Positions 48,484-56,773 of a DNA stretch of 56,773 bases are shown here, one piece after another. The notes beneath the pieces were generated by a model. The model saw nothing but the letters and a program-made list of their open reading frames with translations, was not told where the DNA came from and did no database searches. The stretch is from Verrucomicrobiaceae bacterium (GTDB lineage: Bacteria; Pseudomonadota; Gammaproteobacteria; Pseudomonadales; CAMLJR01). Numbering within the stretch: the stretch's first letter is position 1; every line of letters starts with the position of its first letter. The DNA is taken from assembly GCA_028293825.1 (NCBI GenBank), contig JAQGNY010000020.1, positions 1 to 56,773 on the forward strand, given 5' to 3'. A program made the position numbers and the translations under genes.

Positions 48484-50045
48484 CGCACCCCAAACTGACG
48501 CAACATCGATTGTAGATTGCCCACTAGCTTATGCAGCCGCGAACTTGCAGCCGCCGTTTGATCGGCGCTGATCAGCGTTTCGTTAGCGACGCTGGTGATT
48601 GCCACCAGATTGCGATTGATCTCCTCCGATACTGCCGTCTGCTCTTCTGACGCCGTGGCAACTTGCGCGTTCATGCCGGTAATCTGATCGATAGCAGTGC
48701 TGATCTCCTGAAACGACTGCCCGACCCGGCGGCTTAAATCCACACTCGCCGCCGCCCGCTGCTGGCCCGCTTGCATAACCTCGACCGCAGCCACAGACGA
48801 CTGCTGAATGCTCTTAATCATGTGCTGAATTTCGTCAGTGGATTTTTGCGTGTGGCTGGCGAGATTGCGCACCTCGTCCGCCACCACGGCAAAACCGCGA
48901 CCTTGATCGCCGGCGCGCGCCGCTTCGATGGCCGCGTTCAACGCCAACAAATTAGTTTCGCTGGCGATATTGCTGATCACATCCACTACCGAGCCGATGC
49001 TCTGACTTTCAGTCTGTAATTGCTCGATCACGCGCGTCGCATCGGCCACTGCCTGACTGAGTGCTTCGATATCCGCGATCGCGCTTTTAACCAATTGCGC
49101 ACCGGCTTCGGTTTGCCCTAACACAGCTTGTGAGGCGCGCGCGGTCTCTTCGGCATTGCGCGCCACTTCGTTCACGGTCGCCGACATCTCGTTCATCGCA
49201 GTGGCGACCATATCGGTTTCAAGTTGTTGCCGACGCACGCCATCGGTGGTTTGCTCGACGATGGCGCCCGCCTCGCCGGCAACCTGCGCGACTGCAGATG
49301 TCGCGTGCGACACACGCCCAAGAATCGTCTGACTCAAAGCACGCAGTGCCTGCAACGTCACTTGAACCTGACCGATTTCATCGCTGCGACCGGTGTAAAC
49401 CAGACGCGCCAGCTTGTCGTCGAACAATCCACGACTCTGCTGGGCCAAATGATTCAGCGAACGACCTAACACCAGCGCTAAACCGCCGGCTAAAACAACG
49501 GTCAGCGCCGCGACGATCCAGCTGCCGCCAAGTGCTGCCGACACTAGTGCCGGCAATGCAATTAATACCGCCGCGAACAGCGATTTGGTCATGTGCGAAA
49601 CATTGCTGAGCGATAACGCGCTGACAGGTTTATTTTTACCGCTACGCAATTGCGCATAAACCCGCTCGGCGCGGGTTACCGCATCGCGCTCGGGTTTAGT
49701 CCGCACCGATTGATAACCGACGATGTGGTCGCCGTCGAAAATCGGCGTGACATGCGCGCTCACATAATAAAAATCGCCGTTCTTGCAGCGGTTTTTAATG
49801 ATCCCCATCCAGCCTTTGCCCTGACGCAGACGCGACCACAAATCGGCAAAAGCGACCTGCGGCATATCGGGATGGCGCAGCAAATTGTGCGGGTTGCCGA
49901 TTAGCTCATCGCGACTGAAGCCGCTGACGCGCAGAAACGCTTCATTGGCATCGGTGATCACGCCTTTGAGATCGGTGGTCGACATCAAAAAATCGCCGGC
50001 GGGAAATTGCACTTCGCGCTGGGTAACGGGTTGATTGTTTCGCAT
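48480..50045 (-). CDS. PAS-containing methyl-accepting chemotaxis protein (Aer-like)
   Basis: 521 residues. The N-terminal PAS domain (about 15-110) resembles the FAD-binding Aer PAS ([20 protein letters not shown] and [16 protein letters not shown]). Two hydrophobic helices follow near 160-205, then a HAMP-like region and the long MCP signalling coiled coil with the hairpin tip [20 protein letters not shown]. It probably senses redox or oxygen through the PAS cofactor and signals to CheA. No che genes are nearby. It is divergent from the ModF-like gene. Confidence 0.88.
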   Translation of the reverse strand: MRNNQPVTQREVQFPAGDFLMSTTDLKGVITDANEAFLRVSGFSRDELIGNPHNLLRHPDMPQVAFADLWSRLRQGKGWMGIIKNRCKNGDFYYVSAHVTPIFDGDHIVGYQSVRTKPERDAVTRAERVYAQLRSGKNKPVSALSLSNVSHMTKSLFAAVLIALPALVSAALGGSWIVAALTVVLAGGLALVLGRSLNHLAQQSRGLFDDKLARLVYTGRSDEIGQVQVTLQALRALSQTILGRVSHATSAVAQVAGEAGAIVEQTTDGVRRQQLETDMVATAMNEMSATVNEVARNAEETARASQAVLGQTEAGAQLVKSAIADIEALSQAVADATRVIEQLQTESQSIGSVVDVISNIASETNLLALNAAIEAARAGDQGRGFAVVADEVRNLASHTQKSTDEIQHMIKSIQQSSVAAVEVMQAGQQRAAASVDLSRRVGQSFQEISTAIDQITGMNAQVATASEEQTAVSEEINRNLVAITSVANETLISADQTAAASSRLHKLVGNLQSMLRQFGVR

Positions 50046-50228
50046 GCTGAAATGAATTCGTCTTCTTATGGAGTGCGACTAACTATAGACGGTTTAAATA
50101 GCGCTGCCGGGCGCCGCACTCGCGTTTTGATCTAGCGCAAAGACGTGCATTCGCCGCCGTCGAAGCGCGGCGATTTCTCCGCGCGCCATCCTCAGGCAAA
50201 ATAGCGCTTCCTCAATCGGTAGCCCTTC

Positions 50229-51704
50229 ATGACAACCACTCTTGTTTCGCTCGACGACCTCCATTTCAGTTACCGCCTCGACCCGGTGCTGCGCATCGAT
50301 AACTGGCGCTGGCAGGACAACGAGCACTGGGCCATCACCGGCGGTAATGGCGCAGGTAAAACCACGCTGGCGCGCTTGCTGCGCGATGAAATTCGCCCGC
50401 AGCGCGGTGTGATTACATTGGCTGCAGGAATCGATGCCGAGCGCGACATTGTTTACGTGTCGTTCGCCATGCAGCGCGCGTTGATCGAACACGACAATCG
50501 CTTCGACGACAGCGAAACCAATGGCGAAGGCACCGATGTCGGCACCACCGTGCGCCAAGCGATTTTGCAGGGCGGGCCGGAAACCGAGCGCTATCGCGAA
50601 TTGGTGGATAGCTTCGGCATCGGTCCTATTTTGCATCGGGGCATCCGCTACATCTCCACCGGCGAAAGCCGCAAAACATTGCTGGCGCGCGCGTTGTACG
50701 CAGCGCCAAAAATGCTGATTCTCGACAACCCGCTCGAAGGCCTCGATCGCACGATGCAAAGCGAGTTGTCCGCGCTGATCGAAAAACTACTCGCCGGCAC
50801 CACGCCTTTATTATTGTTATTGCCGTCGGGCTCGACGCTGCCGCGCGGCATTACGCATGTGTTAGAGCTGGAACGAGGCAACGTTATTAACAATGGCACG
50901 CGCGTATCGTTCGATACGCACGCGCATGCCACTGAAGCTGCGCACGAGCAAACAGAATTACCAGCGCCATTGCAGCGCGCCTCACCAATTGCGTTAGATG
51001 CGGCGCCGATCGAAATGCGCGGTGTGAATGTCAGCTATAACGACGAGCCGATTCTCAAAGATATTCACTGGCGCTTTGCGCTCGGCCAACACTGCTGCAT
51101 CAGCGGCCGCAACGGCGCGGGCAAATCGACGCTACTGAGTTTAATTACCGGCGACAATCACAAAGGCTACGGCCAACCGTTTTTTCTGTTCGGGCGCAAA
51201 CGCGGCAGCGGCGAAAGCGTGTGGGAATTAAAAGCCAACTGCGGCATCGTCAACACGCCGATGCAATTGAATCATTTGAATCGGCAGCGCGTGCTCGAAG
51301 TGGTCGCCTCGGGTCTTTACGACACCATCGGCCTTTATCAAAACTGCACCGGTCGCGAAAAAGAATTAACGCTAAATTGGATTCACGCCGTCGGATTGGA
51401 TGCGCTGGCCGAACATCGCTTCGATCAGCTTTCATTCGGCGAACAACGCTTGGCGTTGCTGGCGCGCGCGATGGTGAAATCGCCGCCGTTATTAATTTTG
51501 GACGAGCCCTGCATCGGCCTCGATGGCGCGCACAAACAACAATTAATTTCGCTGGTCAACCGCATCGCGGCGCAGGGGCACACACAGATTTTGTATGTCA
51601 GTCATGTGCCGGAAGAATTGCCATCGTGTATTAATCAATGGCTGCAATTGGTGCCGCACGCCGATGGCGGACATACGGCGGTGGTGTCGACTACGCAGCC
51701 TTGA
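50229..51704 (+). CDS. ModF-like tandem ATPase (two ABC domains)
   Basis: 491 residues with two ABC ATPase domains and no membrane segment. First half: Walker A GGNGAGKTTLARLL and signature STGESRKTLLARAL, but the Walker B reads MLILDNPLEGLD, with Asn where the catalytic Glu is expected. Second half: GRNGAGKSTLLSLI, SFGEQRLALLARAM, LLILDEPCIGLD. This matches the ModF/PhrA group, whose role is uncertain (molybdate-linked or regulatory). It lies alone, with repeat D after it. Not a canonical transporter partner. Confidence 0.8.
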   Translation: MTTTLVSLDDLHFSYRLDPVLRIDNWRWQDNEHWAITGGNGAGKTTLARLLRDEIRPQRGVITLAAGIDAERDIVYVSFAMQRALIEHDNRFDDSETNGEGTDVGTTVRQAILQGGPETERYRELVDSFGIGPILHRGIRYISTGESRKTLLARALYAAPKMLILDNPLEGLDRTMQSELSALIEKLLAGTTPLLLLLPSGSTLPRGITHVLELERGNVINNGTRVSFDTHAHATEAAHEQTELPAPLQRASPIALDAAPIEMRGVNVSYNDEPILKDIHWRFALGQHCCISGRNGAGKSTLLSLITGDNHKGYGQPFFLFGRKRGSGESVWELKANCGIVNTPMQLNHLNRQRVLEVVASGLYDTIGLYQNCTGREKELTLNWIHAVGLDALAEHRFDQLSFGEQRLALLARAMVKSPPLLILDEPCIGLDGAHKQQLISLVNRIAAQGHTQILYVSHVPEELPSCINQWLQLVPHADGGHTAVVSTTQP

Positions 51705-51716
51705 TTCGCTGCTTCT

Positions 51717-51919
51717 AAATCGCCTCGCCTCCCTTTCATTAAAGGGGATGGTTAGGTGCCATGCGGGAAAATCGGAAGTTGTTAGAAGCGCCGCGCCGCG
51801 CAACCCTTTTGATTAAAGGAAGGTGTGTGCGATTCGATGTCGATGAGCTTGGTGCGAAGTGCCGTTCCGTTAGCCCCCTTTAGCTAAAGGGGGCGGCGAG
51901 TGAAACGAGCGGAGGATTT
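51717..51919. repeat. paired palindromic repeat, copy D (ModF-like-mrcB)
   Basis: About 203 bp, the most degenerate copy. The right arm (51869-51919) is the inverted form of the 50-bp module seen at the left end of copies B and C (GGGGGCGGCGAGTGAAACGA...). The left arm is 51717-51757. A third palindrome, CCCTTTTGATTAAAGG, lies at 51804-51819. It ends 1 bp before the mrcB stop codon (51921-51923). Confidence 0.8.
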
Positions 51920-51920
51920 C

Positions 51921-54233
51921 TTAGAACAATTTATGAAACCACTGCAGCACTGCACCGCCCGGTTGGCAAGTGCCATCAACCGTGGTCGGTTCGGTACCTT
52001 CGATGAAAGGAATGTAGCGCGCGTGTTCGCAACCTTCGCCGCTAACCAAACCTGTTAGTTCATCGACCCACACATAATTAATACCGGGCGGCGCATCGAA
52101 GCTCATCGGCACATGGCTGGTTTCCGCCATAAATCCGAGCCAACCTTTGAGCGCACCGGTCGCACCGCTTAAACCCGTCGATTTATTATCGTCGCGACCC
52201 ATCCACACCACGGATAAATAATCGCCGGAAAAACCGGCAAACCACGAATCGCGTAAATCGTCGGTGGTACCGGTTTTTCCCGCGACGCGGAAATTCGGCA
52301 ATACATTTTTAGCAGCGCGACCGGTGCCTTCCTGCATGACGTCCTGCATCGCGTATTGCAGAACATGAATCGCCGCCGGCGAAACTGCCTGCATTGGCTT
52401 TTGCGGATAACGCGCGAGCGGCGTGCCTTCGCTGTCGGTCAACGTGCGAATACTGCGCAGTCCCGCGCTGACACCTTGCGCGGCAATCGTCTGATACATC
52501 ACCGCCACTTCCAGCGGCGATAATTCGCCGGCACCGAGAAATACCGCCGGCACTACCGGCATATCGCGCTCGACACCGAGACGCTGAATCGTCGCCAGCA
52601 CCTTCGGCACGGTGAGATCCATACCCAAATGTGCAGTCGCGGCGTTGTACGATTCCGCCAGCGCAAAATACAGCGGCACTTCGCCGTGAAATTGTTTGTC
52701 GTAATTTTTCGGCTGCCAGCGCCCGCCCGGTACTTTGATATCGACCGCGGTGTCATCGAGTTTTGAAATCAATGTGTAGCGCTTACTTTCCAGCGCGGTT
52801 AAATAAACCGCCGGTTTAACCAGCGATCCCATCGGCCGCACCGCATCGAGCGCGCGATTAAAACCGGCGTAATGCATTTGTCGACCACCGACCATCGCCA
52901 CTACTTCGCCACTGACGATATCAGTGACGACCATCGCGCCTTCCAGGCCTTTTTCTTTCGGATCGAGTTGCGTCAATGCGCGCGACAAACTGCGCTCGGC
53001 GTGCCACTGCACCAATGGATCGAACGCGGTAAAAATACGCAGACCGCGAATTTTTAAATCGCGCTCCTGATAATCGCGGCGCAATTGTCTACGCACCAGA
53101 TCCAGATAGGCCGGATGCAGACTATCCGCCGCGCTGGCTTTCGCTAAACCCAAATCGCGCTTAATCGCAGAGCCGTATTCTTTCGCGTCAATCAGCCCTT
53201 CTTCATTCATCAATTTCAACACGAGATCGCGCCGCGCTTGCGCGCGTTCCGGCGAACGCCACGGATCGTATTGCGAGGGGCCTTTTACCAGGCCGACCAG
53301 CATCGCAATTTGATCGCTGCGCAATTCTTCGATTGGGCGGTTGAAATAATGTCGACTCGCCAACGCGAAGCCGTGAATCGGGCGCGGGCCTTCTTGACCG
53401 AGATAAATTTCGTTGAGATAGGCTTCAAGAATGGTGCCTTTCGAATAGTGATATTCGACCAGCAACGACATCACCGCTTCTTTCACTTTGCGCCAGTACG
53501 AACGCTCGTTCGACAGAAACACATTTTTAACTAATTGCTGCGTCAGCGTGCTGCCGCCTTGCACATTGCGGCCCGCGCGAATATTGGCAAACATCGCGCG
53601 CAATACACCGCGCGGCGACAGACCGAAGTGATGATAAAAATCGCGATCTTCCACCAGCATTAACGTTTTCGTCAGCAGCGGCGGTGTGCCGTCGAGTTGT
53701 ACCAATACGCGGTCTTCGCTGGTGGTAAACATGCTGCCCAGCGACAGCGGCTCGAGCTTCGCTAAATCGAGCGCTTTTTCTTTCTCATCGCGCAACGCAA
53801 CGATGCGCTGATCGGAAATCATCACCTGCAATTGCTGCGCATTGGCAGCGCCGTCTTCAAACGAAAATGCGCGGCGATAAATCTTGAAGGTGTTGCCCTG
53901 ACGCACTTCATCGCCGGGTTGTTGCAACGTGGTGCCGCGCCGATAGCCGAGCAGATCGAGTTCGCGCTGAAAATCATCGGGCGACAATGGCATTTCTGGA
54001 TAAAGATGCAGCGTGCGCGCATAAACCTGCGCCGGCGCCTGCCACAACCGATCGCCTAACTTATTGCGAACGCGGCCATCCAAATAAACCGCCACGATGG
54101 CGAATGCAACAAATCCGACCAGCGCTAATTTTAAAAACCAGCCCAGCCAAAATTGCCAGCGCATAAAAAAGCGCTTGTTGCGTGATTTTTTTGTTGCGGA
54201 TTTTTGCGACGTTTTGGATTTACGACTAGCCAT
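51921..54233 (-). CDS. mrcB: penicillin-binding protein 1B
   Basis: Bifunctional class A PBP that polymerises and crosslinks peptidoglycan. 770 residues: a Lys/Arg-rich cytoplasmic tail, one membrane anchor (LALVGFVAFAIVAVYL), a UB2H domain (about 65-150), glycosyltransferase GT51 (catalytic Glu in LVEDRDFYHHFG; GGSTLTQQLVKNVFL), and transpeptidase with SxxK (MGSLVKP), AESYNAAT and KTGTTDDLRDSW. It is divergent from the kinase gene downstream at 54357. Confidence 0.95.
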   Translation of the reverse strand: MASRKSKTSQKSATKKSRNKRFFMRWQFWLGWFLKLALVGFVAFAIVAVYLDGRVRNKLGDRLWQAPAQVYARTLHLYPEMPLSPDDFQRELDLLGYRRGTTLQQPGDEVRQGNTFKIYRRAFSFEDGAANAQQLQVMISDQRIVALRDEKEKALDLAKLEPLSLGSMFTTSEDRVLVQLDGTPPLLTKTLMLVEDRDFYHHFGLSPRGVLRAMFANIRAGRNVQGGSTLTQQLVKNVFLSNERSYWRKVKEAVMSLLVEYHYSKGTILEAYLNEIYLGQEGPRPIHGFALASRHYFNRPIEELRSDQIAMLVGLVKGPSQYDPWRSPERAQARRDLVLKLMNEEGLIDAKEYGSAIKRDLGLAKASAADSLHPAYLDLVRRQLRRDYQERDLKIRGLRIFTAFDPLVQWHAERSLSRALTQLDPKEKGLEGAMVVTDIVSGEVVAMVGGRQMHYAGFNRALDAVRPMGSLVKPAVYLTALESKRYTLISKLDDTAVDIKVPGGRWQPKNYDKQFHGEVPLYFALAESYNAATAHLGMDLTVPKVLATIQRLGVERDMPVVPAVFLGAGELSPLEVAVMYQTIAAQGVSAGLRSIRTLTDSEGTPLARYPQKPMQAVSPAAIHVLQYAMQDVMQEGTGRAAKNVLPNFRVAGKTGTTDDLRDSWFAGFSGDYLSVVWMGRDDNKSTGLSGATGALKGWLGFMAETSHVPMSFDAPPGINYVWVDELTGLVSGEGCEHARYIPFIEGTEPTTVDGTCQPGGAVLQWFHKLF

Positions 54234-54296
54234 TCGGTTTGCATAACTCGTGGGGAAGCGAGCGCGGTATCGGTATCAGTAGCGATTCAACCGTCG

Positions 54297-54324
54297 TTGC
54301 AATTGCTCGGGCGGCAGCGATAAT
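54297..54324 (+). promoter_or_regulatory. candidate promoter of the PfkB kinase gene
   Basis: TTGCAA (54297-54302), 16-bp spacer, GATAAT (54319-54324), 33 bp before the start codon, with AGGAAAAG as ribosome site. Confidence 0.45.
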
Positions 54325-54356
54325 AGAGCCCTTCATCGATCAGGAAAAGAACTTTT

Positions 54357-55361
54357 ATGTCGAAACGCTACCAGGTTTACGGAGTGGGCGCCGCGCTCGT
54401 CGATACTGAAATTGAGGTCAGCGACAGCGATCTTGCCGCTCTGGCCGTCGAAAAAGGCGTGATGACGCTGGTCGATGAAGCGCGCCAAACGCAATTGCTG
54501 GAACAATTGAGTAGCCATCTGGTGCACTCGAAGCGCGCCAGCGGCGGCTCGGCGGCAAACACAATTATCGCGATCGCACAATTTGGCGGCTCGACCTTTT
54601 ATTCGTGCAAGGTCGCCGACGATGACCACGGCCAATTTTATCTGGACGATTTAAAAACCGCCGGCGTCGATTCGATGTTCGCCACCAAGCGCGAAAGCGG
54701 CATCACCGGAAAATGTCTGGTGCTGATTACGCCCGACGCCGAACGCACGATGAATACCTTTCTTGGCATCAGCGAAACACTATCGATCAACGAATTGTCG
54801 CCGGAAGCGATTGCCGATTCCGAATACGTTTATCTCGAAGGTTATTTGGTTACCTCCCCAACCGGCCGCGCGGCGGCAATTCGCGCGCGCGAAATCGCTG
54901 AACAACATAGCGTGAAAACGGCGCTGAGTTTTTCCGACCCCGGCATCGTGACGTATTTTCGCGACGGCCTGCGCGAAATGATCGGCACTCAAGTCGATTT
55001 ACTGTTTTGCAATAAACAGGAAGCGCTGAGCTGGGCGCAAACTGAAAATCTGGACGAGGCCATCGCAGCGCTCAAATTAGTGGCGCGCAGTTTTGCCATT
55101 ACGCTCGGCGCCGAAGGGGCATTGGTTTTTGACGGCACCACGCAACACACTATCGCGCCTCACACAGTGAAGGCGATCGACACCAACGGTGCCGGCGATA
55201 TGTTTGCGGGTGCATTTTTGTACGGTATTACGCAGGGGCACGATTTCACTGTGGCCGGCAATATCGCCAGCCTTGCGGCGGCAACGGTGGTTGCCGATTA
55301 CGGCCCGCGCTTGCAAGCGGCGCAACAGCGAACGCTGCTCGCGCAACTGAAGCTCGCTTAA
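54357..55361 (+). CDS. adenosine kinase-like PfkB-family kinase
   Basis: 334 residues, ribokinase fold. PfkB signature 1 near 62-90 (SGGSAANTIIAIAQFGGSTF) and the C-terminal DTNGAGDMFAGAFLYGI with the catalytic Asp. The N-terminus YQVYGVGAALVDTEIEVSD and the overall layout match bacterial proteins annotated as adenosine kinase. The nucleoside substrate is not proven by sequence; other sugar substrates are possible. It is monocistronic with a strong terminator. Confidence 0.82.
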   Translation: MSKRYQVYGVGAALVDTEIEVSDSDLAALAVEKGVMTLVDEARQTQLLEQLSSHLVHSKRASGGSAANTIIAIAQFGGSTFYSCKVADDDHGQFYLDDLKTAGVDSMFATKRESGITGKCLVLITPDAERTMNTFLGISETLSINELSPEAIADSEYVYLEGYLVTSPTGRAAAIRAREIAEQHSVKTALSFSDPGIVTYFRDGLREMIGTQVDLLFCNKQEALSWAQTENLDEAIAALKLVARSFAITLGAEGALVFDGTTQHTIAPHTVKAIDTNGAGDMFAGAFLYGITQGHDFTVAGNIASLAAATVVADYGPRLQAAQQRTLLAQLKLA

Positions 55362-55396
55362 TTAAGTGCTAATAAAGTAAACGCCCAAATAAAAAA

Positions 55397-55420
55397 GGCC
55401 GGAATTATCCGGCCTTTTTT
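55397..55420. terminator. bidirectional terminator after the PfkB kinase
   Basis: GGCCGG-AATTAT-CCGGCC with six Ts on the right and six As on the left. It ends the kinase gene and also could serve the minus-strand YajG-like gene. Confidence 0.88.
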
Positions 55421-55477
55421 ACTACTTACTTTCAAACAATTTACGTCGAAAGTGTTTTCCGCAACGATCAATTCGAT

Positions 55478-55509
55478 GAATTAATTTTTAATCCATAAAA
55501 AATTAATTC
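55478..55509. repeat. AT-rich inverted repeat downstream of the YajG-like gene
   Basis: GAATTAATTTTT (55478-55489) pairs with AAAAAATTAATTC (55497-55509), a 12-bp almost purely A/T stem. Surrounding sequence is AT-rich with repeated TTCAATAAAAAATC-like phrases. No gene is visible. Confidence 0.5.
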
Positions 55510-55534
55510 AATAGAAAGTTACTTTAGTAAAAAA

Positions 55535-56116
55535 CTACTTCAATAAAAAATCACGCAACCGATTGTCGCTAAACATCCGCACCAGCGTATCGGACAGCAA
55601 TTCGTTCACGTATTTTTCGTTTTCTTCCTGATCGGGCTTGGTGACCGAGCGGCGCTCGCTATCGGATTGATAACGCCCGCTGAAAGTCTCGCCGCGCTTG
55701 CTCACATCGGCGCGCAGCACCGCCGATAGTTTTACTGTGTTGCCGACTGCTTGCTCCTGCGGTTGGTACGTTAAATTTTCGACCACGATGGTCAGTTGCA
55801 ATGCGCTCGGGTCCGGACTGTTGACGACGTAACCCTGCGAAGCAAGCAGCGCATTAGCGGCATTTGTTAATGCCTGCTCGATATTATTGCCGACCGTGAG
55901 CGTTGCGCTATTGCCGTAAACGCCGCCGAGCGAACCCAGCACTTTGCTCTGCCGTTGATCGGAACCGCTGACCAGAATAGTGCGACCGCTGCCGATCGAA
56001 TCGCTCGAAATCGACAGCGTCGGTTGCACATTAATGCGCTGCGGGCTTTGCGCACATGCCACCAGAAATACAGCTAACAATAAAAGAGAGCAACGTTGAA
56101 ATAATCTGTTCGTCAT
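55535..56116 (-). CDS. YajG-family lipoprotein
   Basis: 193 residues. Lipoprotein signal with lipobox FLVAC (Cys21), then the YajG domain (RINVQPTLSISSDSIGSGRT, SDTLVRMFSDNRLRDFL). E. coli YajG is an envelope lipoprotein of undefined function; the tail resembles periplasmic beta-rich proteins. ATG with AGGA upstream. It stands alone. Confidence 0.82.
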   Translation of the reverse strand: MTNRLFQRCSLLLLAVFLVACAQSPQRINVQPTLSISSDSIGSGRTILVSGSDQRQSKVLGSLGGVYGNSATLTVGNNIEQALTNAANALLASQGYVVNSPDPSALQLTIVVENLTYQPQEQAVGNTVKLSAVLRADVSKRGETFSGRYQSDSERRSVTKPDQEENEKYVNELLSDTLVRMFSDNRLRDFLLK

Positions 56117-56259
56117 GAGTTGAAGTCCTGTGCTAACGGGTTGCGCGAATGGCCATTAAAAAAAAGATGTGCGGAAAAACTTCACTGCTGTATTAATTCG
56201 TGCGCTGCATAAGATGCATGACGCACGTTTAAAAAACTATCGCTATTGTGTGCTTGCGA

Positions 56260-56700
56260 TCAGGGTTTTGGAGCGTCAGCGCCGACGGTTTTCACGACCG
56301 TAATTTTGACCGGATAAAACTTACCCTGCTCGTCGAATAACGTAATGCCGACTTGCTCGCCGGCATGCAGCGAATGTTTCAAATTAATCAGCATCAGATG
56401 ATAGCTACCCGGCGCCAGCAAGATATGACCGCGCGCCGGAATTTCCAGACGGCGCACCGCGACCATCTGCATCATGCCGTTGTTGTGTTGATGATTGTGA
56501 ATTTCCGCGGTGCCGGCACTATCGGAACTCGCGCCGATAATGGCAATCGATTTATCGCTGCCATTCACCAAATCCATATAGGCGGCCGAGGTGGTTTGCC
56601 CAGGCGGCAATTCGCGAATATAACCTTCGCGGATCTGCAATCCAGCAGCAAACACCTGCGTGCTGCAGAGCAACAATAAAACCATCAACAAACGCTGCAT
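56260..56700 (-). CDS. periplasmic copper chaperone PCu(A)C
   Basis: 146 residues. Signal peptide (MQRLLMVLLLLCSTQVFA), then the PCu(A)C domain with the Cu(I)-binding H(M)-x10-M-x21-HxM pattern, visible as IHNHQHNNGMMQM and GSYHLML. These proteins deliver copper to the CuA site of cytochrome c oxidase, often with Sco/SenC. No sco gene is in the window. The gene lies near the right edge, and its upstream region (56701-56773) holds AAGGTGAA as ribosome site and no further gene. Confidence 0.9.
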   Translation of the reverse strand: MQRLLMVLLLLCSTQVFAAGLQIREGYIRELPPGQTTSAAYMDLVNGSDKSIAIIGASSDSAGTAEIHNHQHNNGMMQMVAVRRLEIPARGHILLAPGSYHLMLINLKHSLHAGEQVGITLFDEQGKFYPVKITVVKTVGADAPKP

Positions 56701-56773
56701 TCACTTCACCTTGCTGTTTGCGTCACGAATAGTGCGCTGTGAATAAATGGGGATCGGATTTTATAGGCGGAGA

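Noticed and set aside
50094-50759. 221-codon minus-strand frame overlapping the ModF-like gene start
   Set aside because: Overlaps the first ATPase domain of the sense gene, has no domain of its own, and its composition is that of a shadow frame.

Overview
The window is a chromosomal segment of a Gram-negative gammaproteobacterium. Two blocks have the gene order I know from Pseudomonas-type genomes: pssA, ilvY/ilvC, ilvH, ilvI at the left end, and clpB, pgeF, rluD, bamD, pilS, pilR, minor pilins, ispH, fkpB, lspA, ileS, ribF, murJ in the middle. Outer-membrane genes (bamD, porin, YajG and PCu(A)C-type proteins), a Mg-type hemB and a class II ketol-acid reductoisomerase fit this. I cannot name the genus. 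Coding density is high and nearly everything is housekeeping.

Layout. 0-6 kb: an rRNA-type promoter pointing out of the left edge, phosphatidylserine synthase, and branched-chain amino acid synthesis (ilvY, ilvC, ilvH, ilvI). 6.5-14.3 kb: a DUF4124 protein, the rluD-pgeF-clpB run with a heat-shock promoter inside the pgeF stop region, bamD, nadE. 14.3-20.8 kb: pilS-pilR and a minor-pilin block that has suffered a large internal deletion joining the start of pilV to the middle of pilY1. 20.8-28.3 kb: ispH-fkpB-lspA-ileS-ribF-murJ on the minus strand. 28.3-38.9 kb: thpR, nudF, pyrB, an ABC exporter, a DUF2971 protein, sbcB, fumarase, erpA, argC, separated by intergenic repeats. 39-44.2 kb: heme genes hemJ, hemL and hemB, with thiD and a frameshifted RhuM/Fic gene between hemL and hemB. 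44.2-48.1 kb: a four-gene minus-strand operon for a lipoprotein di-heme peroxidase, a porin, a probably flavinylated FMN-binding protein and a PepSY membrane protein, behind a Fur-box-like palindrome. 48.2-56.7 kb: DUF1653 plus a PAS chemoreceptor, a ModF-like ATPase, mrcB, an adenosine-kinase-like protein, a YajG-like lipoprotein and a copper chaperone.

The best candidate for an under-described system is the 44.2-48.1 kb operon. It reads as an iron-regulated envelope redox chain running from inner membrane (PepSY) through periplasm (covalent flavin, c-type hemes) to outer membrane (porin). The clearest genome-evolution signal is the pilV/pilY1 deletion scar. The clearest unexplained DNA structure is a family of paired palindromic repeats that end exactly at the stop codons of neighbouring genes, plus a second alternating repeat cluster upstream of hemJ. 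No tRNA, rRNA, CRISPR array, complete insertion sequence or prophage is visible.
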